Part shown: positions 21,711-31,993 of the stretch, piece after piece
How positions within the stretch are numbered: position 1 is the first letter of the stretch
How the letters are laid out: every line of letters begins with the position of its first letter
NCBI GenBank assembly: GCA_001662425.1
Contig: BDDC01000098.1
Coordinates: 1-64,000, forward strand
Direction: 5' to 3'
Source: Chlamydomonas sphaeroides
Lineage: Eukaryota > Chlorophyta > Chlorophyceae > Chlamydomonadales > Chlamydomonadaceae
Length of the DNA: 64,000 nucleotides
Notes under the pieces: model-generated
What the model was told of the DNA's origin: nothing
Databases searched by the model: none
What the model saw: only the letters and a program-made list of their open reading frames with translations
Program-made: the position numbers and the translations under genes

Positions 21711-23246
21711 GCGATTGCTTGAGCTTGAGCCAGTGGCCGCCTTCGCACCGGGAGGCGGGCTAGTCTTCATCTCGCTAGTGCTTGATCGGCTGAACGGAGC
21801 GGGGAGGGCAGGACTTAGTGGGGGGAAGGCGCCTGCAGGGAGTCGTTTGCGAGCGCTTGCTCCGCGGTGCGCTGCTGTGGGCGCGGCAGCAACGCGAAGC
21901 TCGAGTGGATTGAATACTTAGCTGCGCTCTGTGTAGGCGAAGAGTGCAGGACCGCGCCTAGGCAGTTGTAGCTGGCTTGTCTGCTGTGGTACGCGTCCCG
22001 CGGCCTGATAGGACATGTGCTACGCCTTCATTAGGCCGTTCCGGAAGGCGCCCAGGTTGTGGTCAGGCGTCTACCCTGTGGCGGCTAGTGTCTGGGCGGT
22101 GCGCTTGAGGGGGTTTTACGGACTCAGGACTGTCCCAGCCCACCTGCCGTTCTCTGTGGCTTGTAGCGCAGGGCCGTTCTCTGTGGCTTGCAGCGCAGGG
22201 CCCTAACCGCACGGGTCGTGCCGATGTGTAACTCTTGCATGATGCTGCCCTTGTTACTGTCGGCAACCCAGTATTTGCAGCGTGTGCCGCGTGGGCGCTG
22301 CCTGACTGTTATAGGCCGTCCGTCACGTAGCTGACGAGCCCGCCGGTCCCTTACTAGGAGACCCCCAGCAGTGTAAAGGCAATCGTCTCTCTGTAGCCCA
22401 AAGTGGAGACGCCGCTCTACATCACCCGCGCCCCCGCGGCCAGGAGGGCCTCCTGCCCGCGGCGACACTTTGACGCTCCCAGGGCCGAATCTAAGGTTGC
22501 AAGCACCTACGACGTAAAGCCGCAACAGCAGGAGGGTGGTCTACCTCGCATATACTTGTAACTCACAGAGCTGGAAGACCAGGGTGGCACGGTCAGTCCT
22601 TGTCACGTCGACTGCCCTCGCCGAACCCACGGTGGACGGTGCTGGCTGGGGCCGAAGGGCCACCTGACCGGCGGAGACCGGGGAGGCCCCTCTTGTGACC
22701 GGCAGGGACGTGGGGAGTCCGACACTGTGGCCTTCGCGACGTCCCCCGCATATCGAGTACAGCAGCCAGAGGCGGCAAGAGGACGGCAAGCTGCCAACCT
22801 GTCCGTACATATCACAAAGCACTGCAAGCGCCATCTTTCCGTCATTAATGTGTTAAAGCTAGCTAGCCATAGCTTGAGTTAGACTCGCCCCGGCCCTCGG
22901 CAGTCGCAAGGCCCTGCAAAGGCGTTGCCGAGGGGGACTCTATCAGGGCTCTATCTATGCCTGGTCAACCGTGAAATGACTCGAGTGTTCAGCTTGCCGT
23001 GAGGGAGCTCATGAACTGCACACACGAAGGGAACTAATATCTTGCGGGGGACTCATTAGGGTTGTGGGGCTTGTGGTAGGTCAAGGGTGTGGCGGCGGGG
23101 CGATGGGGGCGCCGTACGACTGCCGCGGTGCGGTTGCAAGTGTGGTCCGAGCGCTCTCGTCACATTCCCCAAGCTTTCCGCCTGTGCAACTCGCACAGCC
23201 ATCGTCACTCACACCTTCCACCTAGCATTATACAAGCCGCATAAAA
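21711..23246. other. Intergenic region with a short tandem repeat
   Basis: About 1.5 kb between two plus-strand genes. Apart from the 27-bp duplication at 22146-22199 I see no recognisable gene, RNA or mobile element. Open frames are short and carry no known motif. Confidence 0.5.
22146..22199. repeat. 27-bp tandem duplication
   Basis: GCCGTTCTCTGTGGCTTG and nine further bases occur twice in a row (22146-22172 and 22173-22199) with a single mismatch. Confidence 0.95.
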
Positions 23247-25213
23247 ATGTCCGAGGCCGAGGTGCGACCAGTGTGCAACAGCGCTGACCGAGGCGCGGCG
23301 TTCACAGCCGCGCACCCCGCCACAGGCGACGGAGCAGCACTCTGGTACCGTGGAGGTGCCCGACATCGACAAGTATGTGGCGGGTAAGTTGGGGTCAGGG
23401 GAGCATTTGCGACGACTAGCGCTAACGCGGAGTCGCCCCCGCAGGTGCCGGCTCTGGCGACCTGCCCACCGGCACGCAGCAGGTTGTCTCGAAGCTGCTG
23501 GTGTCCAACTCGATTGCGGGCTCGGTTATTGGCAAGGCAAGTCTTCATGGGCATCGGCGAATTGCGCAAAGGCCGACTCGAAGTGTTGTTGCAGGCTGGA
23601 GCCAACATCGAGCAGCTGCAGCGGTCGTCTGGCGCCCGAGTTCAGCTATCGCGCGCTGGGGAGTTCTACCCAGGCAAGTTGCGTCGATGATCTAGACTGC
23701 TGCGGACCAGCCTTTGCCAGCACGAGCCGGGACCCAGCTAAAGACGTAGGAGAGGCATCCCTTTATGCCCTGGCGCAGGCACTTCGGACCGGGTTCTGCT
23801 GCTGTCGGGGTCGCTGCATGCGGTGCTCACGGCTATCTTCCTCATCCTGGAGAAGATTTCCCGCGATGCCAACGCTAGCGCGGCGAACGGCTCCAAGCGG
23901 GTTGTCAGCAAGCTCGAGCCGGTAAGCATTCTTCGGGTGTCAGGGCTGGGTGCGGGGGTCGTGTCAGCCTGCCCTGGCCCCCCTCCAGCTGGCGTCGACG
24001 GTGGACCACCCTCACCGGCCGGCGCCCAAAGCTGTATCTGCAAGATTGGGGCACTGGTTCAATCGACGGCGGGCTGCCTGGTTTGCGCGCCAGCTTCGAA
24101 CCCGCCGCTGCCTTCCCCGCCCTTCGTCGACCACAGGGCCAGGCGCAGGTCAAGCTGGCCCTGTCCCGTCGCCTGTGCGGCCTGCTGATCGGGCACAAGG
24201 GCCAGACTGTCCGCGACTTCATCGTGGACTCGGGCTCCACCATTCGCGTGCAGTCGCTGTCGGAGCTGACGCCCTCCGACCCCGAGCGCACCATCACGGT
24301 GTCGGGCGCACGCGACCAGGTGCTGCGCGCGGTGGCGCTCATCCTCAACACGGTGAGCTGGCGGCCGCCACAAGTCGTCCCGCTCTGCGGCGGAGGCGCA
24401 GCGACCAATCGGACGACGCAGCCTGGATTCGCTGCAAGTGACATAGCAGCGCGGGCAGGCGCTGCTCATACACAAGCTGCTTACGGCGTAGCTGTGTCAT
24501 GAATGCTGAATGAGCCGCGGCCGCACAGTCTTGTGTAGCAGCAAGCGGAGCTCACCAATGGCTCCGTACGCGGCCGCTGCGTTGTGCACGGATCGGGCAC
24601 CGCTTGCTGCCCGTCCGCTCACGTTGCCACCCTCTGCCGTCCCACGACCCACAGCTGTCCATGCACGAGGGGTACGCGTCGTACATGGAAACGACGCTGC
24701 AGCTGGCGACCAACCAGGGCGTGGTGCTGCCGCCGCGCGCGGCGTCGTCCAAGAACGTGCTGTCCAACATGCGCTGCTCGCTGACGCTGTACCTGCCCGA
24801 CGATGACGTGGGCGCCATCCTGGGCAAGAAGGGGCAGAACCTGGTGGAGGTGCAGCAGGTGAGGACGGCGCCCTAGACGCTGCGCGCCGGTTGGCAAGGG
24901 GCGAGGGCATGGTGCCTAGCCGTGGGCAGGCGGCTCCTGCCCGCGGCAAGGCGCGGTGCCTGGGCGGACTGCAAGCCGGGTATCGGCGCATGCCAGATGT
25001 CGCTCACCGCCTTCCGTCGCCGGCCCGCAGAGCTCCCGCGTGACCATCAAGATCTCGGACCGCGGTAAGATGGACCCCTCCACCAACGAGCGCGAGGTGT
25101 CGATCACCGGCACCTACAGCTCCGTCAAGCTGGCCGAGGCCATGATTGCGGAGAAGCTGTCGGTGGCCCGCAGCCAGGCCCGCAACCGCGATGGCGCCAG
25201 CGACGACGCATGA
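23247..25213 (+). CDS. Three-KH-domain RNA-binding protein (PCBP/hnRNP K-like)
   Basis: The protein starts MSEAE, spliced in phase to ATEQHSGTVEVPDIDKYVA (donor after 23261). It carries three KH domains. KH1: LLVSNSIAGSVIGK joined to AGANIEQLQRSSGARVQL (23490-23650). KH2: LALSRRLCGLLIGHKGQTV and STIRVQSLSELTP (24150-24280). KH3: SLTLYLPDDDVGAILGKKGQ (24780) and SSRVTIKISDRG (25030). Each has a GxxG loop (VIGKAG, LIGHKG, ILGKKG), the nucleic-acid-binding signature. The family binds C- or U-rich single-stranded RNA and acts in splicing, mRNA stability or translation, so this is probably a nuclear or cytoplasmic mRNA-binding factor. The intron at 23537-23594 uses a GC donor. The protein ends RDGASDDA with the stop at 25211. 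Confidence 0.92.
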
Positions 25214-25801
25214 TGCATGAACTCAAAATTACCGGGTGTGGACGCGGGGTGGGGTTGACTGTGGCTCGACGAGGAGCAGCTGGGTCCACCGCTACGGTGG
25301 TGGTGGCGTAGCGTAGCCTGTGGGTATTGTATGTCGCAACCCAGGGCAGCTGTGCCATGTCGGGCTGATTGGGACTCGCACCCCAGGACAGCTGTACCGT
25401 GTCGGGCTGATTGGGACTGAACTAGGTGGTTGGCCGGGGGCTGGTCAGTGTGCAACCAATGACCGGCTGCATAGGTGCTGACTGCTGAGAGGCACGCAAT
25501 TGTGGCCGGCCGGGCTTGTTGTCTAGGTAGCGTTCGGTCGGGCGGTGTATGGGCCGCGAAGGTTCGTTGGCGGACTCGGTTCGGTGGGGGCTTGTATATG
25601 CATTGGGGCCTGAAGGCCAGTCGGGCTCTTCGTTAAGTGGGATTTGCTTGTTGAAGGCCCTTGGCGGCGCGCTGAAGGTTTTCTGCGTGCCCCACCGCGT
25701 GGCAGTTCATGTAATTGATGAGACGGGCGCTGGTACCACGGCTGTGTTGTTCCGTTACAGGTCCGTTCATTCGCTGGGAACACTGCAGCAGCCTCGCGGC
25801 G
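25214..25801. other. Convergent intergenic region
   Basis: About 590 bp between two convergent genes, expected to hold both 3' UTRs. A short phrase, GTGTCGGGCTGATTGGGACT or a close variant, occurs twice near 25357-25420. No gene recognised. Confidence 0.5.
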
Positions 25802-26947
25802 CTACTTGATCTCCCGCACCTCCAGCGTGTAGCCCCGCGACGACGGCCGCTCCGTCTCTAGCCGCTGTCCCTCCCCGGACGCTCCTCTGCCAGCACCGGT
25901 CCCGCCAACTCCTGCACCTGCCCCGCCAGGCCCTCCTTGCCCCACGTTCGGGAAGATGCTAGCGCCGTCCAGGTCGTTCTGGCGCGCCGGCCCCGGTGAT
26001 CCAGAGAACACATCCGCCTGCGTGTTGCTGGGCGGCGGGGGCTGCTGCCACGGCTGCCCCGCCCCGGGTGGCCCAGCGTGCGGTGACGCCATCGCATAGG
26101 CGCCGGGCGGCGCCCCCGAAGGCGGGTATCCGTACCCGCCGGCTTCTCCCCCGGGGCCGCTGCCTGGACCTCCGCCATACATGTACGGCGGGGGCTGGCC
26201 TGGGTACTGGCCTGGCGGGGCCGGGCCTGATGGCCCCGGGTATCCTGGATACTGCGGGTACACCGGGATTCCCTGTGGAGGGGCAACCACGATGGGGGAC
26301 GTGAATAGCGGATGGGTTGGTTGAGCTCGCGTTGCCGCTCGCTAGATGGCAGAGCACTTGCCGTGCGGTACTGCATCGCACCCTTACCTGCGCCATCTGC
26401 ACGTGCTGCTGCGGCGCCGCGTAGCCTCCGTACGACACGATGAGCACCGGCGGCGCGTCTGCGGGATGCACCGCCGCGCTCTGCACCTGGGGTGTACGAC
26501 ACGTGGAGCGGCGCCCAAGCGGGGGGCACTCGGGACCATGACGTCGCATCCAGAAGGTCCTCCTGGCCCCATCGGCGTTCAAGATCAGGAGATAGCCTCC
26601 CCTGTGCAGGGCGTTCCCTTTGTGTCCCGGCGCCCAAGCACCGGGGCACCGCACACAGAGCACGGTGTGAGGATCGGGCGCCGGTCTGCGCATGCCCTGA
26701 CCCCCGGGACCAGCCAGCGACCTCAAAGTGTTGCCCGGCCGCAAGCCAGCCCCTAGGCCTAACGCTCACCGGTGGCCTCTCGGCGCAGCAGCAGAAGTAG
26801 GCAATGACGCTCATGGACAGCACCATGAGCCAGTACCTAGCGGAGAGGGACCGATATCCACAGCCGCCGAGGCAAGGAGTCAGCACGCGGGCCTTGCAGC
26901 CTAGCGGGCCAGGGCCTGCGCTCGGCAGTGCACATGCCAACGCCGCG

Positions 26948-26992
<45 letters not shown>

Positions 26993-28149
26993 TGCCGCTG
27001 TCGCTGCCGCTGCGGCCCCAGCGGTCGGCACAAGCAGGGCACGAGGGTACTCTGGCACGAGCGCTCTCACCCGGCCGTGTAGGAGGCGGCGTAGGCTCGC
27101 AGCGAGCAGCGGTTCTCGTTAAGGTACTCGGCGCACTGCAGGGCGTTGGGGGCATAGCGCGTGAATGCCAGCCGAGCAGAGGTCGGGTAGGTGGCGCCGA
27201 CAGACATGAAGGGCGTGTCCCGTGGCCACTGGTAGTTCACTTTAATTTGAACACACAGGGCGTGCCGCCGGTGCGTGTTACTGCACCAGACTGTACATGC
27301 ATGGGGGGGGGGGCAGGAATCGGGTTCCTCTGAGGCGTCGCAGAGCTTCGCTCCCCGCTCTGGAGCACCTGAACGCATCCCTGTCCCCTACGCACGACCA
27401 ACGCGCCATCAACACCCAGGGCGCCCGCGAGGGGCGTGTTACTTTGATACGTCAGTGCAGACACTACTAACACTTGAACACACCCGCATCTTTCACCATC
27501 ACAGATGAGAGGGTCTCCGAGGCCTCACCAGGTGCCCCTCCCCCCGGGCCTCACCGAGTCGTAGGCCATTGCAGAGCTGCTGACCGTGCCGTTGCGCGGC
27601 CCGCCGACGCGCACTCCATTTTGCCACGTGCATTCCTTGTCGTACTTGCCGTAGCAGACCTCGATGAGAACTAGGCCAGCGATAAGGGAGGCTGCGCCGG
27701 CGCTGCGAGGGCGATGCATGGTTGAAGGGAGGTGACACGTGACAGGCATAGAACCGGCTGGGCAGGAACAGCGCGACCGTCGTGGGTCGTGCTCGCCCCT
27801 CAACCCAGCCTGCGAAGCGAGTAATCCATTTTGACATGAAAGCGTGGCGTCGCTGGCTGGCCTCAGCGGCTGCGCCCCGGCGGTGACACAGCTGCCCACA
27901 GGGGGAACCTCCTGGCTGCCCACCTCCACCTCCCCACTCCCACCTAAATACAACTGCCCAGATGGCCCACGCAATGCGATTCTTTGTCGTCCCGCAGCCG
28001 AAGTAGCAAGGACAGCTGCGCCGTGAGGGTGGGTGGCGGGTGAGTTCGCTTCACGCTGCGGGCATGGAGTCGTGCCCCGGGCCGGACCACGTCGACGAGG
28101 TGCGTGCCCATACTTACCAGTCAGACTCAGAGTAGTGCCCTTGATGCAT
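25802..28149 (-). CDS. Cys-rich two-helix membrane protein with Pro/Gly-rich PPxY tail, unknown function
   Basis: I do not recognise the family. Seven exons join with consistent phases: 28149-28118, 28015-27944, 27702-27555, 27228-27071, 26836-26770, 26486-26388 and 26272-25802. They give about 348 residues. A Cys-rich N-terminus (CCPCYFGC) is followed by a hydrophobic segment of about 28 residues (IAWAIWAVVF...LIAGLVLIEV). Next is a loop of about 85 residues with three Cys (KECTW, LQCAEYL, NRCSL) and an N-glycosylation motif NGT. A second helix (YWLMVLSMSVIAYFCCC) ends in a Cys cluster suited to palmitoylation. A long Pro/Gly/Tyr-rich tail contains PPPY, a possible WW-domain ligand. The topology recalls small endolysosomal or ER adaptor proteins, but this is inference. 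The fourth-exon acceptor (CAG before 27228) directly follows a dispersed-repeat copy. Confidence 0.75.
26950..26988. repeat. (CTG)13 / (CAG)13 microsatellite
   Basis: Thirteen uninterrupted CTG triplets on the plus strand (CAG on the gene's coding strand) continue into interrupted CTG/CCG/TCG triplets to about 27010. They lie in the intron between exons 27071 and 26836 of the membrane-protein gene, not in coding sequence. Confidence 0.95.
27228..27275 (-). repeat. Dispersed ~100-bp repeat, partial copy b
   Basis: On the minus strand AACACGCACCGGCGGCACGC then CCTGTGTGTTCAAATTAAAG, the start of the family unit, ending at a likely splice acceptor of the membrane-protein gene. Confidence 0.6.
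27370..27485 (-). repeat. Dispersed ~100-bp repeat, copy c
   Basis: On the minus strand GTGTGTTCAAGTG, then AACACGCCCCTCGCGGGCGC, CCTGGGTGTTGATGGCGCGT, TGGTCGTGCGTAGG and ACAGGGATGCGTTCAGGTGC. This is the clearest full-length unit. Confidence 0.88.
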
Positions 28150-29226
28150 TGCGGCGCCCCGATTGACAACCGGCGTTCGCGGTGGTCGTGGAAGCGTGCG
28201 CAGCGCCCATGCGGACAAGCTCACGTCGCGTGTACTCCACTACACTTTGCCATACAGCTGAAATCTGCTTGGGCTACCTCAGCCAAGTTCGTAAAACGGG
28301 ACTCGGAGGAGTTGCGTTCGCTTTGTCCTTCGGCCCAGTATCGCGTCCTTCCAGATAAATGTAGCTCACCAATTTGTGCAAGCAGGGTAGCCAGCTAGCA
28401 TGATGCGTGGCGTGGGGGTATGGCAGTTGGCTGCAGACCGCTGGGTTCGTGGCGATACGACCCTCCCGCCAACTCACTCGGGTCCCCGGGCGTCCGCGCG
28501 TCCCACTGCTGCGGCGCGCTACTTCTCCGCCTGCACACTATAAGAACAGGCCGAACTCTGCCCGTTGCAATCGTGCACATGCAGATACCCGGCATATGCC
28601 ATGGCTGCGTACGTGGATTGCTGATATGCTTCCAGGGGGCCGCGCGTTGTACGACCTTCCTTCATTACAACCCTCCTGCTGCTCTCAGCTCCCGCACACG
28701 CGCGGTCCGGCCCACAATGTGTGGCGGCGCCCCTCAGTTCCTGCTCGGGGCAGTCTTCCCTCCGCGGGCCCGCCCAAAAAGAGTGTATGCAGAACTGCGA
28801 GACGCTCCTCCCCTGATTGCCGCCCGAACCCCGTCGCTCAGCGCCGCAAGCCCAGCTCCTGCCTACGTCATGCGTCCAGACCTGGCCCCGCGAGCAGCCC
28901 CCACGCGGCATGCGCCCACAGCAGCCCAGCCCGTCACGAGCACACCACACGCCACACGAGTGTCAAGGTCATCGGTCATAAGCCAAGCCTCACGCAAAAT
29001 CGCCGCAGCGCAGTCACCGCGCTGCGCCCCTTGCCACGTTCAGGGTCAGTCGCTCACGCGGGATGCGCTCACAACGCCGCGTCATGACATGCTCCGCCAG
29101 CCCGGCCGAACCAGCGCCCGCGGGCGCCAGCCCTCGCCTGTGCCGCAAGCTCGCTTGCGGGCGCTCCTGCAGCAGCCAGCTCGCCCACAGGTGCCCAGGG
29201 GGCTCCTGCACCTAGCGCCAGGCCGC
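28150..29226. other. Intergenic region between two minus-strand genes
   Basis: This 1.1-kb stretch should hold the promoter of the membrane-protein gene and the 3' UTR of the carrier gene. A long plus-strand open frame crosses it, but it runs into antisense of carrier exons and shows no protein-like motif, so I do not call a gene. Confidence 0.5.
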
Positions 29227-31181
29227 TTAAAGGCCAACGGTCTTCTGGAGCTTGGGCAGCATGTCCATGAACACAAGCGTGAAGACCACGTGGGGCGCGA
29301 TGCGGATGCAGTAGGTGGGGAAGCCTGGGGACATGAGGGGGTGGGGCAGCATGTGAGGATATTTCCACAGAAGTTGGGGCGCGGCGGCCGCTTGGAATCC
29401 TTATGCAAGGCACGATCCAGAACAAGGGGACGGGCCTGGCCTCACCGGTGTAGAACTTGAGCGGGCCCTCGTTCTTCAGGGTCTGCGCGGCGCAGTCGAT
29501 GGGGCCCTTGTACGGCATGGTGCCGTCGGCGTTGGGCGTCATCTTCTGCAGGCGAGTCTTGATGAAGTCGAACGGCAGGCTGCAGGGGAAGGGCACGAGA
29601 GCGGTTGCAGGGTCGGACATCCGGTCAGCGACTAACTTTGCTGCTATGAAGTGCCACCAAACCCACAACATACTGGGCAGCGTAGGCAACGATGCAGCAC
29701 ACAGGTAGTGCCCTCCACCACAACGGCAGCCACTGCGACGCACCTGAAGGCCGAGGCCAGGAAGCCGGCAATGGTGGCGCCACCAAGGACGGCCACGCTG
29801 CCGCCCTTCTCGAAGCCAGCAGCCTCGATCATCTCCTTGGCCTGCAGGCCCACGTGGGCGAGGAGGCAACGGCAACCACCGCGTCAGTGCTCAAGCAATC
29901 TAATCCGCGCATTCCAGTTTCTCGTACAGTGGTGGTGCGTTTGTACTGTGCTTCAATGCCTGTACCGTGGCGGGCTCCTACAGCGCCAGAGGTCGCGCCG
30001 CTGCGAAGGAAGGCTCCTATCAAGGCCAGTCCCAGCGCCGCACCTGGTCGTTGGAAGCCAGCATGCCCATGTTCAGGGACATGGCGCGGACCACGGTGGG
30101 CGCGGCGCCGCGGAACAGGCCGCCAACGCCGTCCTCGCGCACGATCCTGCACACGGACCGGGCAGGTCAGGGATGATGTGACCGTATCCAATGCCAGCAG
30201 GCAGAGGAGGAGGCCAGAGTGCGGCCCTGGTCGAGTAAGCCACATACTCCCTATCACTCCGAGCGACAGTTCGCACCTGACGAAGGCGTCGGCGACACCC
30301 TTATAGTTGCGGCGCTGCTCCACCGGCAGGGTCGAGTCAGCCTGCAGCGTACGATACAGCCCTTATGACATTAGCACAAATGTAGTACAGGCAGTTCGAA
30401 AACAAAGCGTTTACACGCGAAGGCGCATGCCGATCATAACATCGCTGCAGCGGCCCCTTGGAATCGCACCTGCATACGGATCAGGGTCAGATCGGCGGGG
30501 GAGCCGACCAGGGCGCCAATACCACCGGCCGTCAGACCCGCGACGGCCTTCTGCCACAGGGGCAGGTTCTGCGCAGGGCAAGTGGAAACGACGGGAGCAG
30601 GGAAGGTGCTTCAGTCGCCGTACGTGCGGGTTCTGTGGCGCCATCGTTCAGCCGCGGATGGCACGAGTAGAGGAAGCCTTTGACCCTACCTTGCCGCCGT
30701 TGCGGGCCTTGAGGTCCTCAGAGACGACGTTGAAGATACCCAGGCGGGTGGTCGTGTACGTCGCCTGGCGCAGCAGGCCGGCGCTCAGGCCCTTGTAGAG
30801 GGCGCCAAAGCCGTCCTTGCGGGCGATCTCCATGCCGACGGCCAGCTGCATCCAGAGGGAACGGAGTAGCGGATGCAGGGCTCAGAGGATGTTACAGTGC
30901 ACAACCGAACTGGCGGTTACGTGCTACCCCCTCATCAGCGGTTGCACGAAGGGCACACGCAGGGAGGCTTCGCAAACCGTCGCGCGCCAGCAGCCCCGCC
31001 GGCCCCCAAGCCGATCCTACCGACGACGTCTTACCGGGCTGCCCTTGGCGCCTAGCTGGATGCGGACCTTGACCATGTCAATGGGCTGGATGATGCAAGT
31101 CGCCAGCATGCCAGACAGGCCACCGTTCACGAACGGCTTAGCGGCCTTCCAAGCAGCAGGAGGCTGGCTCTGGCCCGACAT
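29227..31181 (-). CDS. DTC: Mitochondrial 2-oxoglutarate/malate (dicarboxylate-tricarboxylate) carrier
   Basis: Eight exons encode a six-helix mitochondrial carrier of the inner membrane. The three signature repeats are visible: PIDMVKVRIQLG (31085-31050), PADLTLIRMQ (30510-30480) and PFDFIKTRLQKM (29570-29535). Around them are motifs typical of oxoglutarate/malate and plant DTC carriers: ALYKGLSAGLLRQATYTTTR (30800-30740), RRNYKGVADAF (30310), GLFRGAAPTVVRAMSLNMG (30100), PYKGPIDCAAQTLKNEGPLK (29510-29455) and FPTYCIRIAPHVVFTLVFMD (29320-29265). The protein starts MSGQSQPPAAWKAAKPFVNG without a long presequence, which is normal for this family. It would exchange 2-oxoglutarate, malate and possibly citrate between mitochondrion and cytosol, linking carbon and nitrogen metabolism. 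The stop is at 29227-29229. Confidence 0.92.
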
Positions 31182-31993
31182 CTGCAAAGGCGAAGGGCAA
31201 GGGCTTCCCTTAAACGACGAATCACGAACAGCCGCGCGACACAGTTGCACGTAAAAGTGCGTTCAGGACAGCGTCGTGCGAGGACTGCAAGCACACAGCG
31301 ATGAGTCGCCGACGTCGCAGAGCTAACCCATCCTCCGGCCTACCACCCAACAGCCGTGCGCGGGCAGCGAGCACATGCTCGTGCACAAGCATCATGGCAG
31401 TCGGGCGGCAGGCGAGGGGTCACGGGTCGCCGTAAGGGCGTGCTGAGCGAGCCGAGTCACGCAACCGGCCATCAGCACGCCGCGAGTCGTGCCTCGCCCG
31501 GCGGCGGGGCCCGATCAAGGGGCTGATCTACTCGCGTGCGAGAGGAAGCCGACCCGGGCCAGCTGGCGGTGCGGGGGTTGCTAAGGAGCACGCGCCTGCT
31601 CACCTTGATGGTTCGATGAGCGAAGCGGCGGGGTACGCGCTAGACGCTCAGGGAGGTCAAGGGCAACAAGCAGCAGCAACGTAAAGTGCAGGTGAGAGTG
31701 TTGGACTGTGCGCTTTGCTCTGCCTCCTGGCCTTCCGACGCAATGCACTTCCCCATCCGGTGCCGAAATGCATGGTCGTCCTCACCCAGAAAGCTCGTGC
31801 ATTCCATGATGAGCATGCTGTCCTCTATGCCTATGAACTTAGTGGCAGCACATTCGCAGCGTTGACCAAGGCTCGCATCCTCGAAGCACAGGCCCCTCAC
31901 AACCCCGGCCCATCGCATCCTTACTAGGTCAATATAACACTGTAGCGGGCGTGTGGGCTGCGGAGGAGCAGGCGGGCGCCCGCGCAGACCAGC
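31182..31993. promoter_or_regulatory. Divergent intergenic region
   Basis: About 810 bp separate the start codons of the carrier (minus) and WDR92 (plus). It probably holds both promoters and 5' UTRs. Open frames here are short and I see no RNA gene. Confidence 0.5.

Noticed and set aside
24090..24110. TTCGAACCC resembling a tRNA B box
   Set aside because: The flanks do not pair as a T stem, and it lies in an intron of the KH gene with no other tRNA arms.
28420..29460. 346-codon plus-strand open frame
   Set aside because: Its end overlaps antisense of carrier exons, and the rest has no domain-like pattern or splice support.
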